From positions 3,539,501-3,603,500 of the forward strand of contig NZ_JAQGPN010000001.1 in assembly GCF_028826155.1 (NCBI RefSeq): 64,000 nt of DNA, given 5' to 3'. The position numbers were made by a program, and so were the translations under genes. Source of the DNA: Mesorhizobium shangrilense (GTDB lineage: Bacteria; Pseudomonadota; Alphaproteobacteria; Rhizobiales; Rhizobiaceae). The notes under the pieces were generated by a model. It did no database searches, was not told where the DNA came from, and saw only the letters and a list, made by a program, of their open reading frames with translations. Of this stretch, positions 35,548-46,086 are shown one piece after another. Positions within the stretch are counted from its first letter, which is position 1, and every line of letters begins with the position of its first letter.

Positions 35548-36171
35548 TCAACGATCGCCCGCGTTCCTGCCCCACCGCGGCGGCGGGGGCTGCGAGTTCG
35601 GGTTTTGCGGTGGGCCGCCGCGCCTGCGCCGACTCGCCGCAACGAGGCCGATGAAACCGACCGCCATCAGCGCAAAGCCCAGCGGCTGCGCGCGCGGGTC
35701 GAGCATCGCGGCGTCGGACCGCAGCACGACATCGACCGAGCGCATGTTGATGGCATCGGCATCGCCGGGCCCCAGTGTGAAGGTGTAGATGCCGGGCGCG
35801 ACCGGGTCGATGAGACCGGCCTCAGCGCGGAAGATCTTGTCGCTGGTCTGCGGGCTGACCTCGCGCGGCGACGCGGAATTGTGAAACGACAAGGTGTCGG
35901 CAATCACCGTGCGGCCGCCGGTCGCCGCCGTGATGGTCAGCACGGTCCGGTCCTGCTCGAAGGTAGGTGTGCCAAGCGCAGTCAAGTCGACCAGCACGCG
36001 CACCGGCGCGTCCGCCTCGGCCAGGGGCGCATCGAAAGACCGGAACCCGGACGCCCTGTCGTAAGCCCGCCACGTACCGATCAGATCGCCGGAGAAATTG
36101 TGCACGTACCACGGATAGCCGACGCCGACCGCCGCGCCCGACAGCAAAACCAGTAGGAAGACGAAGCGCAT
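35548..36171 (-). CDS. membrane protein of unknown function, two-helix anchored extracytoplasmic domain
   Basis: The 207-residue protein has an N-terminal helix (about 3-20), an extracytoplasmic beta-rich domain (about 25-160) and a C-terminal helix (LGFALMAVGFIGLVAAS) followed by a basic, proline-rich tail. I do not recognise the domain. Its start overlaps the holC stop (ATGA), making it the third gene of a pepA-holC unit. Confidence 0.75.
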   Translation of the reverse strand: MRFVFLLVLLSGAAVGVGYPWYVHNFSGDLIGTWRAYDRASGFRSFDAPLAEADAPVRVLVDLTALGTPTFEQDRTVLTITAATGGRTVIADTLSFHNSASPREVSPQTSDKIFRAEAGLIDPVAPGIYTFTLGPGDADAINMRSVDVVLRSDAAMLDPRAQPLGFALMAVGFIGLVAASRRRRGGPPQNPNSQPPPPRWGRNAGDR

Positions 36172-36620
36172 CAGGCCTGCCGCTCCCAGCGGCCGCCGGA
36201 TGTCTGCTGCCAGTAGGTGACCGCATGCCCGGCCGCCCTGGTCTCCTTCCAGTGACGCCGCGCAGCTTCCAGCTGCGCCGCGTCATGGCCGTCGAACATG
36301 AACACCGCGCGCTCGTATGGCGTGAGGTCAGGCGGCGAAGCCCCGTCGACGATGAACCGGATCTTCGCGTCGTTCAGGTTCGAATCGGCCGTCGTCAGCA
36401 GGACCGCCTGGTCGGCCGGATGTGCGTCGCGATCGGTCCCGTGAGCCAGAAAAGAATCGTCGCGATAGGTCCACAGATGGATATCGAGCGCATCGCGACG
36501 CTCTTCGCTGCCCGCCTGCACCACGACGTTCCAGCCGCGCTGCAGGCTCTTCTCGAGCAGCGGAGGCAGCGCCTGCTCCAGCGTCGATTCGGTCAAATGG
36601 TAGAAAAACGCCTCGGCCAT
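36171..36620 (-). CDS. holC: DNA polymerase III chi subunit
   Basis: The 149-residue protein matches Hol[10 protein letters not shown] start, LPPLLEKSLQRGWNVVVQ, the LWTYRDDSFLAHG stretch and AVTYWQQ at the end. Chi joins the clamp loader to single-strand binding protein. Its start overlaps the pepA stop and its stop overlaps the next gene, indicating translational coupling. Confidence 0.93.
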   Translation of the reverse strand: MAEAFFYHLTESTLEQALPPLLEKSLQRGWNVVVQAGSEERRDALDIHLWTYRDDSFLAHGTDRDAHPADQAVLLTTADSNLNDAKIRFIVDGASPPDLTPYERAVFMFDGHDAAQLEAARRHWKETRAAGHAVTYWQQTSGGRWERQA

Positions 36621-38113
36621 CAGGATTCGTAGTTGTCGCGAACGAGCCTGTCGAGCAGGCGCACGCCAAACCCGCTCGCCCAGGACTGGTTGATCTCGCT
36701 GGCCGGCGCCGCCAGCGCAGTGCCCGCGATGTCGAGATGCGCCCATGGCGTGTCCTTGACGAAGCGCTGCAGGAACTGGGCCGCCGAGATTGCGCCGCCG
36801 TGGCGTCCGCCGATGTTCTTCATGTCGGCGTTCTTGCTGTCGATCAGCTTGTCGTACTCGGGGCCAAGGGGCATGCGCCAGACGCGTTCCTGGGTCGCCA
36901 GGCCTGCCGCCGTCAGCTTGCCCGCAAGGGCGTCGTCGTTGGAGAAAAGACCTGCGTGATGCTGGCCCAGCGCCACCATGATAGCCCCGGTGAGGGTCGC
37001 CAGGTCGATCATCGCCTTCGGCTTGAACTTTTGCTGGCAGTACCACATGGCGTCGGCCAGAACGAGCCGCCCTTCCGCATCGGTGTTCAGCACCTCGATG
37101 GTCTGACCCGACATGGAGGTGACGATGTCGCCCGGCCGCTGCGCGTTGCCGTCGACCATGTTCTCGACGCAGCCGATGATGCCGATCACGTTTGCTTTGG
37201 CCTTGCGGGCCGCGATCGCGTGCATGGCGCCCACCACCGCAGCCGCGCCGCCGACGTCGCCGCGCATGTCCTCCATGCTGGACGCCGGCTTGATCGAGTT
37301 GCCGCCGGTGTCGAACACCACGCCCTTGCCGACGAAGGCGACCGGCGGTTCATTGGCGTTGCCGCCGCGCCACTGCATGACCGCCAGGCAGGGCGGCCGA
37401 ACAGAGCCCTGGTTGACACCCAGCAGCGCCCCCATGCCGAGTTTCTTCATCTCCTTCTCGCCGAGAATTTCGACCTTCACCCCGAGCTTCGTGAGTTCTC
37501 TTGCGCGCTCGCCGAACTCCACCGGCCCCAGCATGTTGGCCGGTTCGTTGACGAGGTCGCGCGCGAGGTCGACGCCGTCCGCGAGGCCCTCCAGCACGAC
37601 GAAGGCGCGCTTCGCCTGCGTGGGCTCGGCACAGAGGATGGTGAACTTCGGCCGCTTGGAGGCGTCTGCCTTGCCGGCCGAATCGTTCCTGGTCTTGTAC
37701 TTGTCGAAGCCATAGGCGCGCAGGAGCATGCCCGCCGCCAGGTTCGCGGCTTCGACGCCGGAAACCGCCCGGCCGTCCAGATCGAGCACGATGGCGCACT
37801 CGCCGGCCCGGCGGAAGTGGCCGGAGATGACCCCGCCCAGCTTCATCCAGGCAAACTCATCGAGCGCCTCCGGATCTCCCACGCCCACCGCGACGATGCT
37901 GTCGAGGTCGGAACCCGCTGGCGCGAGCACATCGACGACAGCGCCGAACTTGCCGGAGAATTCGGCGACGCCGAAGGCGCGCGTCAGGGCAGCGGCGGTG
38001 TCCAGATCCTTCGCCAGCGGTCCGAGCTTCGCCTTCTGGGCCGCAAGCACGAGGACGCTTCCCTTCTTCGGGACCGTCATGCCCGCGAATTTGACTGATG
38101 GCCTGTTCTTCAT
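36620..38113 (-). CDS. pepA: leucyl aminopeptidase
   Basis: The 497-residue M17 enzyme carries the signature [16 protein letters not shown], metal ligands in [10 protein letters not shown] and [15 protein letters not shown]. It removes N-terminal residues from peptides as a zinc/manganese hexamer. Some relatives, such as E. coli PepA, also bind DNA. I chose ATG 38113, since the 26 upstream in-frame residues are not family-like. Divergent from lptF across a dyad-rich region. Confidence 0.95.
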   Translation of the reverse strand: MKNRPSVKFAGMTVPKKGSVLVLAAQKAKLGPLAKDLDTAAALTRAFGVAEFSGKFGAVVDVLAPAGSDLDSIVAVGVGDPEALDEFAWMKLGGVISGHFRRAGECAIVLDLDGRAVSGVEAANLAAGMLLRAYGFDKYKTRNDSAGKADASKRPKFTILCAEPTQAKRAFVVLEGLADGVDLARDLVNEPANMLGPVEFGERARELTKLGVKVEILGEKEMKKLGMGALLGVNQGSVRPPCLAVMQWRGGNANEPPVAFVGKGVVFDTGGNSIKPASSMEDMRGDVGGAAAVVGAMHAIAARKAKANVIGIIGCVENMVDGNAQRPGDIVTSMSGQTIEVLNTDAEGRLVLADAMWYCQQKFKPKAMIDLATLTGAIMVALGQHHAGLFSNDDALAGKLTAAGLATQERVWRMPLGPEYDKLIDSKNADMKNIGGRHGGAISAAQFLQRFVKDTPWAHLDIAGTALAAPASEINQSWASGFGVRLLDRLVRDNYES

Positions 38114-38437
38114 GATCTCCCGCTCCGCCCGATGGGTCGCCTGGCTCCGACTCTTGGTCGAACGGCAGTGATTGGCAAGCGCGCGCGTCAAAATTGCGGA
38201 CCGTCAAGATGGACCGACTGTTGATAACCGGGGTGCGCCAAAGCGCTGCAGCGCAGTATCCACAGGGCGCCGTTAACCAACTTTGTTGGCCATTTATTAG
38301 GTGATGACCCAGACAATTTGAACGAAGCTGACGCGGCGGCCGATAGTTACGAACTGGAAACCGGTTGTGCCTCGGGCGGCGGGACACTACGTTGCGCGCC
38401 AACGCGTGACCAGCCGAAACGAGCATCCACGGATTCA
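38114..38437. other. divergent pepA/lptF control region with dyads and DnaA-box-like sites
   Basis: No gene is seen. The region contains TTATCAACA on the minus strand (38219-38227) and GTATCCACA on the plus strand (38256-38264), each one base away from the DnaA box TTATCCACA. Between them lies a perfect 12-base palindrome GCGCTGCAGCGC (38243-38254). A CCAAC-TTT-GTTGG repeat lies at 38277-38289. Confidence 0.45.
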
Positions 38438-39640
38438 ATGAAGATCATTGAACGCTATATATTTCGTCGGGCGTTCGTGGTTTTTGCCGCGGCCCTCGGC
38501 TGGACGCTGGCGATCGTCTGGACGACGCAGGTGCTCGAGCGCATCGACCTGGTCACCACGAACGGGCAATCGGTACTCTCCTTCCTCGAGCTGGCGACGC
38601 TGATCCTGCCTTCGGTGGCGCCGATGGTCATGCCCTTCGCCGTGGCGCTCGGCGTCTCGCAGACGCTGTCGGTGATGAACACCGATTCGGAGCTGGTCGT
38701 CATCAACGCCTCGGGAAGCTCGCGCACCACCGTCATCAAGCCGATGCTGCTGCTCGGGCTCGCGGTCAGCCTCGTCTCCTTCGTCGTCGACAACGCCGTC
38801 GACCCCTATGCCCGCCAGCGCGCGCGTGAACTCGTCGCGGAAGCGCGCGCCGACCTGCTGTCCACGATCATTCAGGAGGGCACCTTCCGCAAGGTCGAGG
38901 ACGGGCTCTATTTGCAGATCGGCGAACGGCTCGCCAACGGCACGTTGGGTGGCATTTTCGTTGCCGATTCAAGGGACCCGGAGGTTGAGCTCGCCTATTA
39001 TGCGAAGAACGGGCGGGTCGCGCGCCTCGGCAATCAGGATGTGCTCCTCATGCAGGATGGCGTCGTGCACCGGAAGCGCCCGGGCAGCGACGTCTCCGTC
39101 GTGCGGTTCGAGACCTACGCGTTCGACCTGTCGCTCTTCGCGCCGCAGGACCAGGTGATCGTGATGTATCCGAAGGACCAGACGATCCCCTACCTGCTCA
39201 ATCCCGATCCCAACGACTACCAGTTCAAGCGCAATCCACAGCAGTTCCGGGCCGAGTTGCATCGTCGATTCGCTGAATGGACGTACCCGCTGATCTTCGC
39301 CCTCATCGCAGTCGCGGTGGCAGGCGATGCGCGCTCTCACCGGGAGGCCCGCATCCATCCCACTCTGACGGTGCTGACGCTCGCACTGCTCGTGCGATGG
39401 GCTGGCTTCATCGTCGCCAACGAGGCGCATACGACTGCCTGGCTCGTCCCGTTCATATACGGCGTGCCGATCATCACCGCCGCCATCTGCATCCGCTTCA
39501 TTCTTGCGAATCGAACGCTGGAACTCCCACAGGCCTTCACCGAGCGCTCGGCCGGACTGCTGCGCAGTTGGATCGACCGGATCGATTCCCTGAGGAAGCG
39601 CTTGCGGCGCAATTCGCACACTGCGGAGGGCGGCGTCTGA
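38438..39640 (+). CDS. lptF: LPS export ABC transporter permease LptF
   Basis: The 400-residue permease has six predicted membrane helices, three at each end, around a periplasmic jellyroll domain. It opens IIERYIFRRAFVVF and has the LptF/G features LERIDLVTTNGQS and MNTDSELVVINASG. With LptG and the LptB ATPase (not in this window) it extracts LPS from the inner membrane. The ATG at 38438 is chosen because upstream in-frame residues are not family-like. Overlaps lptG by one base. Confidence 0.95.
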   Translation: MKIIERYIFRRAFVVFAAALGWTLAIVWTTQVLERIDLVTTNGQSVLSFLELATLILPSVAPMVMPFAVALGVSQTLSVMNTDSELVVINASGSSRTTVIKPMLLLGLAVSLVSFVVDNAVDPYARQRARELVAEARADLLSTIIQEGTFRKVEDGLYLQIGERLANGTLGGIFVADSRDPEVELAYYAKNGRVARLGNQDVLLMQDGVVHRKRPGSDVSVVRFETYAFDLSLFAPQDQVIVMYPKDQTIPYLLNPDPNDYQFKRNPQQFRAELHRRFAEWTYPLIFALIAVAVAGDARSHREARIHPTLTVLTLALLVRWAGFIVANEAHTTAWLVPFIYGVPIITAAICIRFILANRTLELPQAFTERSAGLLRSWIDRIDSLRKRLRRNSHTAEGGV

Positions 39641-40722
39641 TGGGATGGACTCTCGGAAGATATCTGTTCCAGCGCTACGTCGTCATCACGATTTGGCTGT
39701 TCCTCGGCATGTTCGCGCTGGTCTTCATCATCGACTTTGCCGAGTTCTCGACCCGGATGTCCGGTCTGCCGGACTTCTCCTTCATCAAGACGCTCGGCAT
39801 CGTCGCGCTCCGCGTGCCGATGTTCATGCTCCAGACGGTGCCGTTCGTGGCTCTGTTCTCGGCGATGGCGCTGCTGGTTTCGCTCAACCGGCGCTCCGAA
39901 CTGGTGATCACGCGCGCCGCCGGCATCTCCGTCTGGCAGTTCCTGCTGCCGCTCGGCGTAGCGGCCTTCCTGCTCGGCATCATCATGATCGTCGCCTTCA
40001 ATCCGCTGGCGGCGGCAGGTCTCGCGCGCTCGCAGATGTACGAGGCCGACATGAAGGCCACGGACCCCAAGCGGGCGGGCGCGACCGTGCCCTGGATCCG
40101 CCAGAAGACCGACGACACCGACACCATCATCGGAGCCCAGGCCTCCCTCAACCAGGGGATGGAATTGGCCGGCGCCAGCTTCTTCCGTATCGATTCGGAC
40201 GGCAACATCTTCGAGCGGCTGGACGCCAGCCGTGCCTATCTCCGGGACGGCTATTGGGAACTCGTCGACGTCGACCGGTACAAGGACGGCGTTCAGGAAA
40301 TGAACATCCCGGACCTGCAGATTCCCACGAATCTGCGTGAGGAGTTCGTACAGGAGCGGCTGGCGCGTCCCGAAACGATTCCACTTTTCGAATTGCCGTC
40401 GAAGATCGAGGTCGCACAATCGTTCGGGTTGCGCGCCAATGCCTTCTCGATGCAATTGCACTCCCTGCTGGCGCTGCCTCCCCTGTTGGTGGCGATGACG
40501 CTTATCGCGGCCACCGTGTCGCTTAAATTTACGAGGCTAGGACAATCCGTTCCTTTGATTCTGGGTGGCGTAGTCGCCGGCTTTCTGCTTTATGTCGTAT
40601 CGGTTTTGGTCAAAGCGTTCGGGACCTCGGGGATTGTCCCTCCGGTCGTGGCGGCATGGTTTCCGGTCGTGGTGGCAATCTTTCTCGGTGTGACATTCCT
40701 GCTCTACAGGGAAGACGGCTAG
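39640..40722 (+). CDS. lptG: LPS export ABC transporter permease LptG
   Basis: The 360-residue permease partners LptF. It shows TLGRYLFQRY, FAEFSTRMSGLPDFSF and LNRRSELVITRAAGISVWQF, with a periplasmic middle domain and six helices. It starts with ATG overlapping the lptF stop (TGATG) and its TAG overlaps the lptD GTG start, so lptF, lptG and lptD are tightly coupled. Confidence 0.95.
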   Translation: MGWTLGRYLFQRYVVITIWLFLGMFALVFIIDFAEFSTRMSGLPDFSFIKTLGIVALRVPMFMLQTVPFVALFSAMALLVSLNRRSELVITRAAGISVWQFLLPLGVAAFLLGIIMIVAFNPLAAAGLARSQMYEADMKATDPKRAGATVPWIRQKTDDTDTIIGAQASLNQGMELAGASFFRIDSDGNIFERLDASRAYLRDGYWELVDVDRYKDGVQEMNIPDLQIPTNLREEFVQERLARPETIPLFELPSKIEVAQSFGLRANAFSMQLHSLLALPPLLVAMTLIAATVSLKFTRLGQSVPLILGGVVAGFLLYVVSVLVKAFGTSGIVPPVVAAWFPVVVAIFLGVTFLLYREDG

Positions 40723-43067
40723 TGGGCTCGGTGTCAGCCCTCCGTCAGCGGCCGCGGCGTCTGTCGCGCCTGCTGGGTGCCACAGCGCTCGCCTGCGTAC
40801 TGGCATATGTCGCAGCGCCTCTTCACGCGCAGAACCTGGCGCTCGAGCAGAACGTTCCCGAAAACTCGCAGTTGCTGCTCGAAGCGGACACGCTGGTCTA
40901 CGATCAGGACCTTTCGACGGTCACCGCAGTCGGCGGCGTTCGCCTCGAATACGGCGGCAATCGCGTTGTGGCCGAGAAGGTCATCTACAACAGCGAGACG
41001 GGCCGCCTGCTGGCTACCGGCAAGGTCGAGATCGTCGATCCCGAAGGGACGAAATTCTACGCCAGCGAGATCGACATCACCGACGATTTCGGCGACGGCT
41101 TCGTCAACGCCCTGCAGGTCGTGACCACGGACAAGACCTATTTCGGCGCTGAGAGCGCCGAGCGGCGCAGCGGCGTCCTCACCACCTTCAACAACGGCGT
41201 CTACACGGCCTGCGCACCCTGCGAGGACAAGCCCGACAAGGCCCCCATCTGGCGAATCAAGTCGCAGAAGATCATCTGGAACGGCAAGACCAAGATGATC
41301 CGCTTCGAGAAGCCGCGTTTCGAAATGTGGGGCATGCCGATCGCGCTGCTGCCCGCATTCGAGATCCCGGATCCGTCGGTCAAGCGCAAGTCGGGCTTCC
41401 TGCTGCCCGGCCTCGCCTACAAGTCCGACCTCGGCTACGGCGCCTACATCCCGTACTACTTCGCGCTGTCCCCAACCTATGACCTGACTGTAACCGGCAC
41501 CGGCTACTCGGAGCAGGGTTTCCTCGGCGAGGCCGAGTGGCAGCAGCGCTTCAACAACGGCCAGTACAACCTCAAGATGGCGGGGATCTACCAGGCCGAT
41601 CCTGAGGCGTTCGATCCAAACACCGTGGACCGCGGCAAGCCGGATGATCTCAACCGCTTCCGCGGCATGATCGGCAGCAAGGGCGACTTCGTCCTCAACC
41701 CGCGCTGGAGCTTCGGCTGGAACGCACTGGCGCAGACCGACAAGGACTTCGCCTATACATACGGCATCGCCGGGTTCGACAACTATGTGTTCCGCTCGGA
41801 GACCTACCTGACGGGTCTCAACGACCGCAACTTCTTCGACCTTCGCGCCATGAAGTTCGACGTGCAGGAAGACGTCTTCAACGGACGCGACGAGAAGCAG
41901 CCATTGGCGCTGCCGACCTTCGACTATGCCTATACGCCGGACGAGCCCATCGCTGGCGGCGAGATCAACATCGACGTCAACGCACGCACCCTCTACCGTG
42001 ATACGCAGGACGTGGCGCTGACCGCGCCGGTCGTGCGCGGAGTCGACGGATGGAGCGGCCGCATGACCGCCGAGGCCGAATGGCGCCGGTCGATCGTCGG
42101 TCCCGGCGGCCTTGTGGTCAGCCCGCTGCTTCAGATGCAGGGCGACGCAATGTACTCTGATGTCGCCAACATATCGGTGGCGAGCATCGACATCATGGGC
42201 AGGGAGCTCGGCGTCGCGGCGGACGTGCGCTCGGCGCTCTATCGCTACATGGCGACCGCAGGGCTCGACGTGCGCTGGCCCGTGCTGTTCTCGACGACGA
42301 GCTCGACCCATGTGCTCGAGCCGGTCGCGCAGGTCTTCGCCCGGCCGGATGAGCCCTATAGCGACGAACTGGGGATCATCAACGAGGACGCCCAGAGCTT
42401 CGTCTTCGACGCCACCACGCTGTTCGAGCGCGACAAGTTCTCCGGCTATGACCGCATCGAAGGCGGCACGCGGGCGAATCTCGGCGTGCGCTACTCCGGC
42501 TCATTCGCCCACGGATGGACCACGAACGGCATTTTCGGCCAGTCCTACCAGCTCGCGGGACGCAATTCCTTCGCCTCCCCGGACCTGGTCAACGCCGGCG
42601 CATTTTCGGGCCTGGAAACCGAGACCTCGGACTATGTCGGCCTGATCGGCTTCGGCACGCCCTTCGGCCTGTCGGCGTCGCTGAGCGCCCGCCTCGACGA
42701 GGAGACGTTCGACATCCGCAGGACCGAGGTCAGGGCCGGATATGTCGCCGACCGCTTCTCCATCAACGCAAAGTATGCGTTCATCGAGGCGCAGCCCCTT
42801 TACGGCTTCGCCGTCGACCGGGCAGAGGTCTCTGGCGGTGCGTCGGCCAAGATCGGCGAGAACTGGCGCGTCTTTGCGTCGGCGACCTTCGACGTCGAGA
42901 ACGAGCGCATGCTCAACCGCGGCGTTGGCGTCTCCTACGCCGACGAGTGCTTCACCTACCTGATGACAGTTTCGCAGTCGATCAACCGGGTCAGCGAGGA
43001 AACTTCCACCAGCATCGGCTTCAATCTTTCCTTCCGCACTCTTGGCGATATCGGGGCTGGGATATAG
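40722..43067 (+). CDS. lptD: LPS-assembly outer membrane protein LptD
   Basis: The 781-residue protein has a signal sequence (cleavage after LHA near residue 36), an N-terminal OstA/LptA-like jellyroll (LLLEADTLVYDQDLSTVTA, VVAEKVIYNSETGRL) and a large C-terminal beta-barrel with PYYFALSPTYDLTVTGTGYS near residue 245. It places LPS in the outer leaflet. The cysteine pair in YTACAPCEDKP sits near residue 166, and one Cys is near the end (YADECFTYL). The GTG start at 40722 overlaps lptG. Confidence 0.94.
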   Translation: MGSVSALRQRPRRLSRLLGATALACVLAYVAAPLHAQNLALEQNVPENSQLLLEADTLVYDQDLSTVTAVGGVRLEYGGNRVVAEKVIYNSETGRLLATGKVEIVDPEGTKFYASEIDITDDFGDGFVNALQVVTTDKTYFGAESAERRSGVLTTFNNGVYTACAPCEDKPDKAPIWRIKSQKIIWNGKTKMIRFEKPRFEMWGMPIALLPAFEIPDPSVKRKSGFLLPGLAYKSDLGYGAYIPYYFALSPTYDLTVTGTGYSEQGFLGEAEWQQRFNNGQYNLKMAGIYQADPEAFDPNTVDRGKPDDLNRFRGMIGSKGDFVLNPRWSFGWNALAQTDKDFAYTYGIAGFDNYVFRSETYLTGLNDRNFFDLRAMKFDVQEDVFNGRDEKQPLALPTFDYAYTPDEPIAGGEINIDVNARTLYRDTQDVALTAPVVRGVDGWSGRMTAEAEWRRSIVGPGGLVVSPLLQMQGDAMYSDVANISVASIDIMGRELGVAADVRSALYRYMATAGLDVRWPVLFSTTSSTHVLEPVAQVFARPDEPYSDELGIINEDAQSFVFDATTLFERDKFSGYDRIEGGTRANLGVRYSGSFAHGWTTNGIFGQSYQLAGRNSFASPDLVNAGAFSGLETETSDYVGLIGFGTPFGLSASLSARLDEETFDIRRTEVRAGYVADRFSINAKYAFIEAQPLYGFAVDRAEVSGGASAKIGENWRVFASATFDVENERMLNRGVGVSYADECFTYLMTVSQSINRVSEETSTSIGFNLSFRTLGDIGAGI

Positions 43068-43132
43068 ACAACAGTCCGACTGACATGCTTTCGCCGCATA
43101 AGGGTGGCACCCGAACACTTTGGTGTGGCCGG

Positions 43133-44113
43133 ATGGGAATGGGGAAGATCTGGATGTTTTCGCCGCGAATGCTAGGATTTGCAGCAGCAGTCGCCGTGCT
43201 GACGGCGAGTGCTCACCTGCCGATGGGCATGGATCTAGTCGGCGTCGCTCAGGCGAGCGAGATCAAATACGTCGTCAACAACATCCCCATCACCAGCTAC
43301 GACATCCAGCGACGCGCCGCCTTCATCCGCCTGCAGCGGGGCAAGGGCAACGCATCCGACCAGATGATCGAGCAGACGCTGCGCAACGCCGAAGCCGCGC
43401 GCCTCGGCATCAAGGTGACTGACGAGCAGGTGGACACCGCCTACGCGCGCTTCGCCAAGGACAACAAGATGCCGCTCGATGCGCTGGACAAGATCTTGGG
43501 GCAGGCCGGCGTGACCAAGTCGCACTTCAAGGAATACATCCGTTCGCAGATGGCCTGGAACCAGGCGCTCGGCGCCCGCCACCGCTCGACCGGCGCTGGC
43601 GGCGGAGCCGGCCCGGGCGCCAAGGGCGGATCCCGCGAGCAGAACCTCGTCCGTCAGATGCTCCAGAGGGGCGGCGAAAAGCCAAAGGCAACGGAATACA
43701 TGCTGCAGCAGGTGATCTTCGTGGTGCCTGCCGGGCAGCGCGGCGATATCGCCAAGCGCAAGCGCGAAGCCGAGGCCATGCGCATGCGCTTCCGCAGCTG
43801 CGAGACGACCCGCAGCTTCGCCAAGGGCCTGATCGACGTGACCGTGCGCGATCTCGGCCGCGTGCTCGAGCCGCAGTTGCCGGCGGACTGGGCCGAGCCG
43901 ATCAAGGCGACCAAGAGTGGCGCGGCCACGCCGGTGCGCCAGACGGAACGTGGGATCGAGTTCATCGGAATCTGCAGCGCGCGCGAGGTATCGGACGACC
44001 GCGTGGCGGAGCTGGTGTTCCAGGCCGAATCCAGCAAGGGCGCCAACGCCGACGAGCTCAGCAAGACCTACACGCAGGAATTGCGCGAGAAGGCGAAGAT
44101 CGTCGAACGCTGA
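43133..44113 (+). CDS. SurA-like periplasmic chaperone
   Basis: The 326-residue protein has a signal peptide (cleavage after AQA near residue 41) and a SurA N-domain (IKYVVNNIPITSYDIQRRAAFIRLQ). The helical stretch ends in a glycine-rich insert (GAGGGAGPGAKGG), and one diverged PPIase-like region follows. SurA escorts barrel proteins such as LptD, which fits its place directly after lptD and before pdxA and rsmA, as in E. coli. The second parvulin domain of E. coli SurA appears absent. Starts at 43085 and 43139 are also possible. Confidence 0.85.
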   Translation: MGMGKIWMFSPRMLGFAAAVAVLTASAHLPMGMDLVGVAQASEIKYVVNNIPITSYDIQRRAAFIRLQRGKGNASDQMIEQTLRNAEAARLGIKVTDEQVDTAYARFAKDNKMPLDALDKILGQAGVTKSHFKEYIRSQMAWNQALGARHRSTGAGGGAGPGAKGGSREQNLVRQMLQRGGEKPKATEYMLQQVIFVVPAGQRGDIAKRKREAEAMRMRFRSCETTRSFAKGLIDVTVRDLGRVLEPQLPADWAEPIKATKSGAATPVRQTERGIEFIGICSAREVSDDRVAELVFQAESSKGANADELSKTYTQELREKAKIVER

Positions 44114-44139
44114 CGCACTCCTCCGCCCTGCTCCCATAG

Positions 44140-45162
44140 ATGGCTGATCACGCAAAACCTCTCGCGGCGACGGTCGGCGATCCTGCGGGCGTCGGCCCGG
44201 ACATCGTGCTGGCCGCATGGGCGCAGCGGCAGCAGGCCGGCATTCCCCCCTTCTATGTGATCTGCGACCCGGATTTCCTGGTGGACCGGGCGGCCGCGAT
44301 GGGGCTTGCGGTGCCCATCGCCTCGGTCATGCCGTCCGAAGCGACGTCGACATTCGAGCAGGCGTTGTCCGTCGTTCCGCTCGGCGCCCGCTTCAGCCGG
44401 CAGACAGGGCGCGCCGACCAGGCCGACGCCAAGGGAATCGTCGCGGCCATCGACCGTGCGGTCGAGGACGTCGTGACAGGCGTTGCCGACGCGCTGGTCA
44501 CCGGCCCCGTCGCCAAGAAGTCGCTCTACGACGCGGGCTTCGACTTCCCCGGCCACACGGAATACCTTGCGCATCTGGCCGAGGCCTGCACCGGCGCGCC
44601 TGCCTTCCCTGTCATGATGCTGGCGGGCCCCGAGCTTCGCGCCGTACCGGTCACGATCCACGTGCCGCTGGCTGCCGTGCCGGGCCTGCTGACGCAGGAT
44701 CTGATCGTGCAGACAGTGCGCATCACCCACAACGACCTGCGTCGCCGCTTCGGCCTCGCCAGGCCGCGGCTTGCTGTCTCCGGACTTAACCCTCACGCCG
44801 GAGAGAGCGGCGCCATGGGCCGGGAGGACGTCGACGTCATCGCGCCCGCGATCGAACAACTGCGCTCCAGCGGAATCGAAGCGTTCGGTCCCCTGCCCGC
44901 GGACACCATGTTCCATCCCCAAGCCCGCGCCGCCTACGACGCCGCCATCTGCATGTATCACGACCAGGCGCTGATTCCCGCGAAGGCGCTCGCGTTCGAC
45001 GAGACGGTCAACGTGACGCTGGGGCTGCCCTTCATTCGCACCTCGCCGGACCATGGCACCGCCTTCGACCTCGCCGGCAGCGGCAGGGCGCGGCCCGACA
45101 GCTTTTTTGCCGCGCTGAGGCTGGCGCGCCAACTCGCCGACCGCCAAGCGGCCGCTTCATGA
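44140..45162 (+). CDS. pdxA: 4-hydroxythreonine-4-phosphate dehydrogenase
   Basis: The 340-residue enzyme oxidises 4-phosphohydroxy-L-threonine in vitamin B6 synthesis. Family marks are [16 protein letters not shown] at the start, the metal-site histidines in [11 protein letters not shown] and MYHDQALIP, and [13 protein letters not shown] near the end. The stop overlaps the rsmA start by four bases. The order surA-pdxA-rsmA matches many Proteobacteria. Confidence 0.97.
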   Translation: MADHAKPLAATVGDPAGVGPDIVLAAWAQRQQAGIPPFYVICDPDFLVDRAAAMGLAVPIASVMPSEATSTFEQALSVVPLGARFSRQTGRADQADAKGIVAAIDRAVEDVVTGVADALVTGPVAKKSLYDAGFDFPGHTEYLAHLAEACTGAPAFPVMMLAGPELRAVPVTIHVPLAAVPGLLTQDLIVQTVRITHNDLRRRFGLARPRLAVSGLNPHAGESGAMGREDVDVIAPAIEQLRSSGIEAFGPLPADTMFHPQARAAYDAAICMYHDQALIPAKALAFDETVNVTLGLPFIRTSPDHGTAFDLAGSGRARPDSFFAALRLARQLADRQAAAS

Positions 45163-45989
45163 GCATCGACGGCCTGCCGCCCCTGCGCGAGGTGATCGAG
45201 CGCCACCAACTCGCCGCCAAGAAGTCGCTCGGCCAGAACTTCCTGCTCGACCTCAACCTGACGGGTAAGATCGCGCGTGCGGCAGGCGACCTTTCAAACG
45301 TCACCGTCGTCGAGGTCGGTCCAGGACCCGGTGGTCTCACCCGCGCGCTGCTGCTGCACGGCGCACGCAAGGTCGTCGCCATCGAGCGGGACGAGCGCTG
45401 CCTGGCGGCGCTGGAGGAAGTCTCGGCGCACTATCCCGGACGGCTCGAGGTCATCCCCGGCGACGCCCTGAAGACGGATTTTCGCGAGATCGCCGGCTCC
45501 GGTCCGGTCAAGATCGTCGCCAACCTCCCCTACAATGTCGGCACCGAACTGCTGGTGCGCTGGCTTACCGTCGACGAGTGGCCGCCGCTCTACATGTCCA
45601 TGACGCTGATGTTCCAGCGCGAAGTGGCCGAGCGCATCATCGCGAAGCCGCGAAGCGACGCCTACGGCCGTCTCGGAGTCCTGGCCGGTTGGCGCACGGA
45701 AGCCGGGATCGCCTTCGACGTGCCGCCGCAGGCCTTCGTGCCGCCGCCAAAGGTGACGTCCTCGGTGGTACATCTCGTGCCCCGCGCCGAGCCGCTGCCG
45801 GCCGACGTCCGCACGCTTGGCCGCATCACGGAGGCGGCGTTCGGGCAACGCCGCAAGATGCTCCGCCAGAGCCTGAAGCCGGTCGGCGGCGAGCGCCTGC
45901 TCGAAGCCACCGGCATCGATGGCACGCGGCGCGCTGAGACGCTGAGCGTCGCCGAGTTCGTGGCGCTGGCGAACGCATTTCGAGGATAG
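45159..45989 (+). CDS. rsmA: 16S rRNA (adenine-1518/1519-N6)-dimethyltransferase
   Basis: The 276-residue protein (KsgA) shows [11 protein letters not shown], the SAM motif [14 protein letters not shown] and the catalytic NLPYNVG. It dimethylates two adenines at the 3' end of 16S rRNA late in 30S assembly. Last gene of the lptF-to-rsmA series; it converges on gmk with a gap of 97 bases. Confidence 0.97.
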   Translation: MSIDGLPPLREVIERHQLAAKKSLGQNFLLDLNLTGKIARAAGDLSNVTVVEVGPGPGGLTRALLLHGARKVVAIERDERCLAALEEVSAHYPGRLEVIPGDALKTDFREIAGSGPVKIVANLPYNVGTELLVRWLTVDEWPPLYMSMTLMFQREVAERIIAKPRSDAYGRLGVLAGWRTEAGIAFDVPPQAFVPPPKVTSSVVHLVPRAEPLPADVRTLGRITEAAFGQRRKMLRQSLKPVGGERLLEATGIDGTRRAETLSVAEFVALANAFRG

Positions 45990-46086
45990 CGATCGCCCTC
46001 TGGGCGTCGCTGCCGGCCCTTACATACAGGCGAGTATCGATGAAGGAAGACGCCGCTAACGCCGGCGGCCCCACCCGCCTGCAATC

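Noticed and set aside
40734..42311. A 525-codon open frame antisense to lptD
   Set aside because: Shadow frame without recognisable motifs; lptD is firmly supported.
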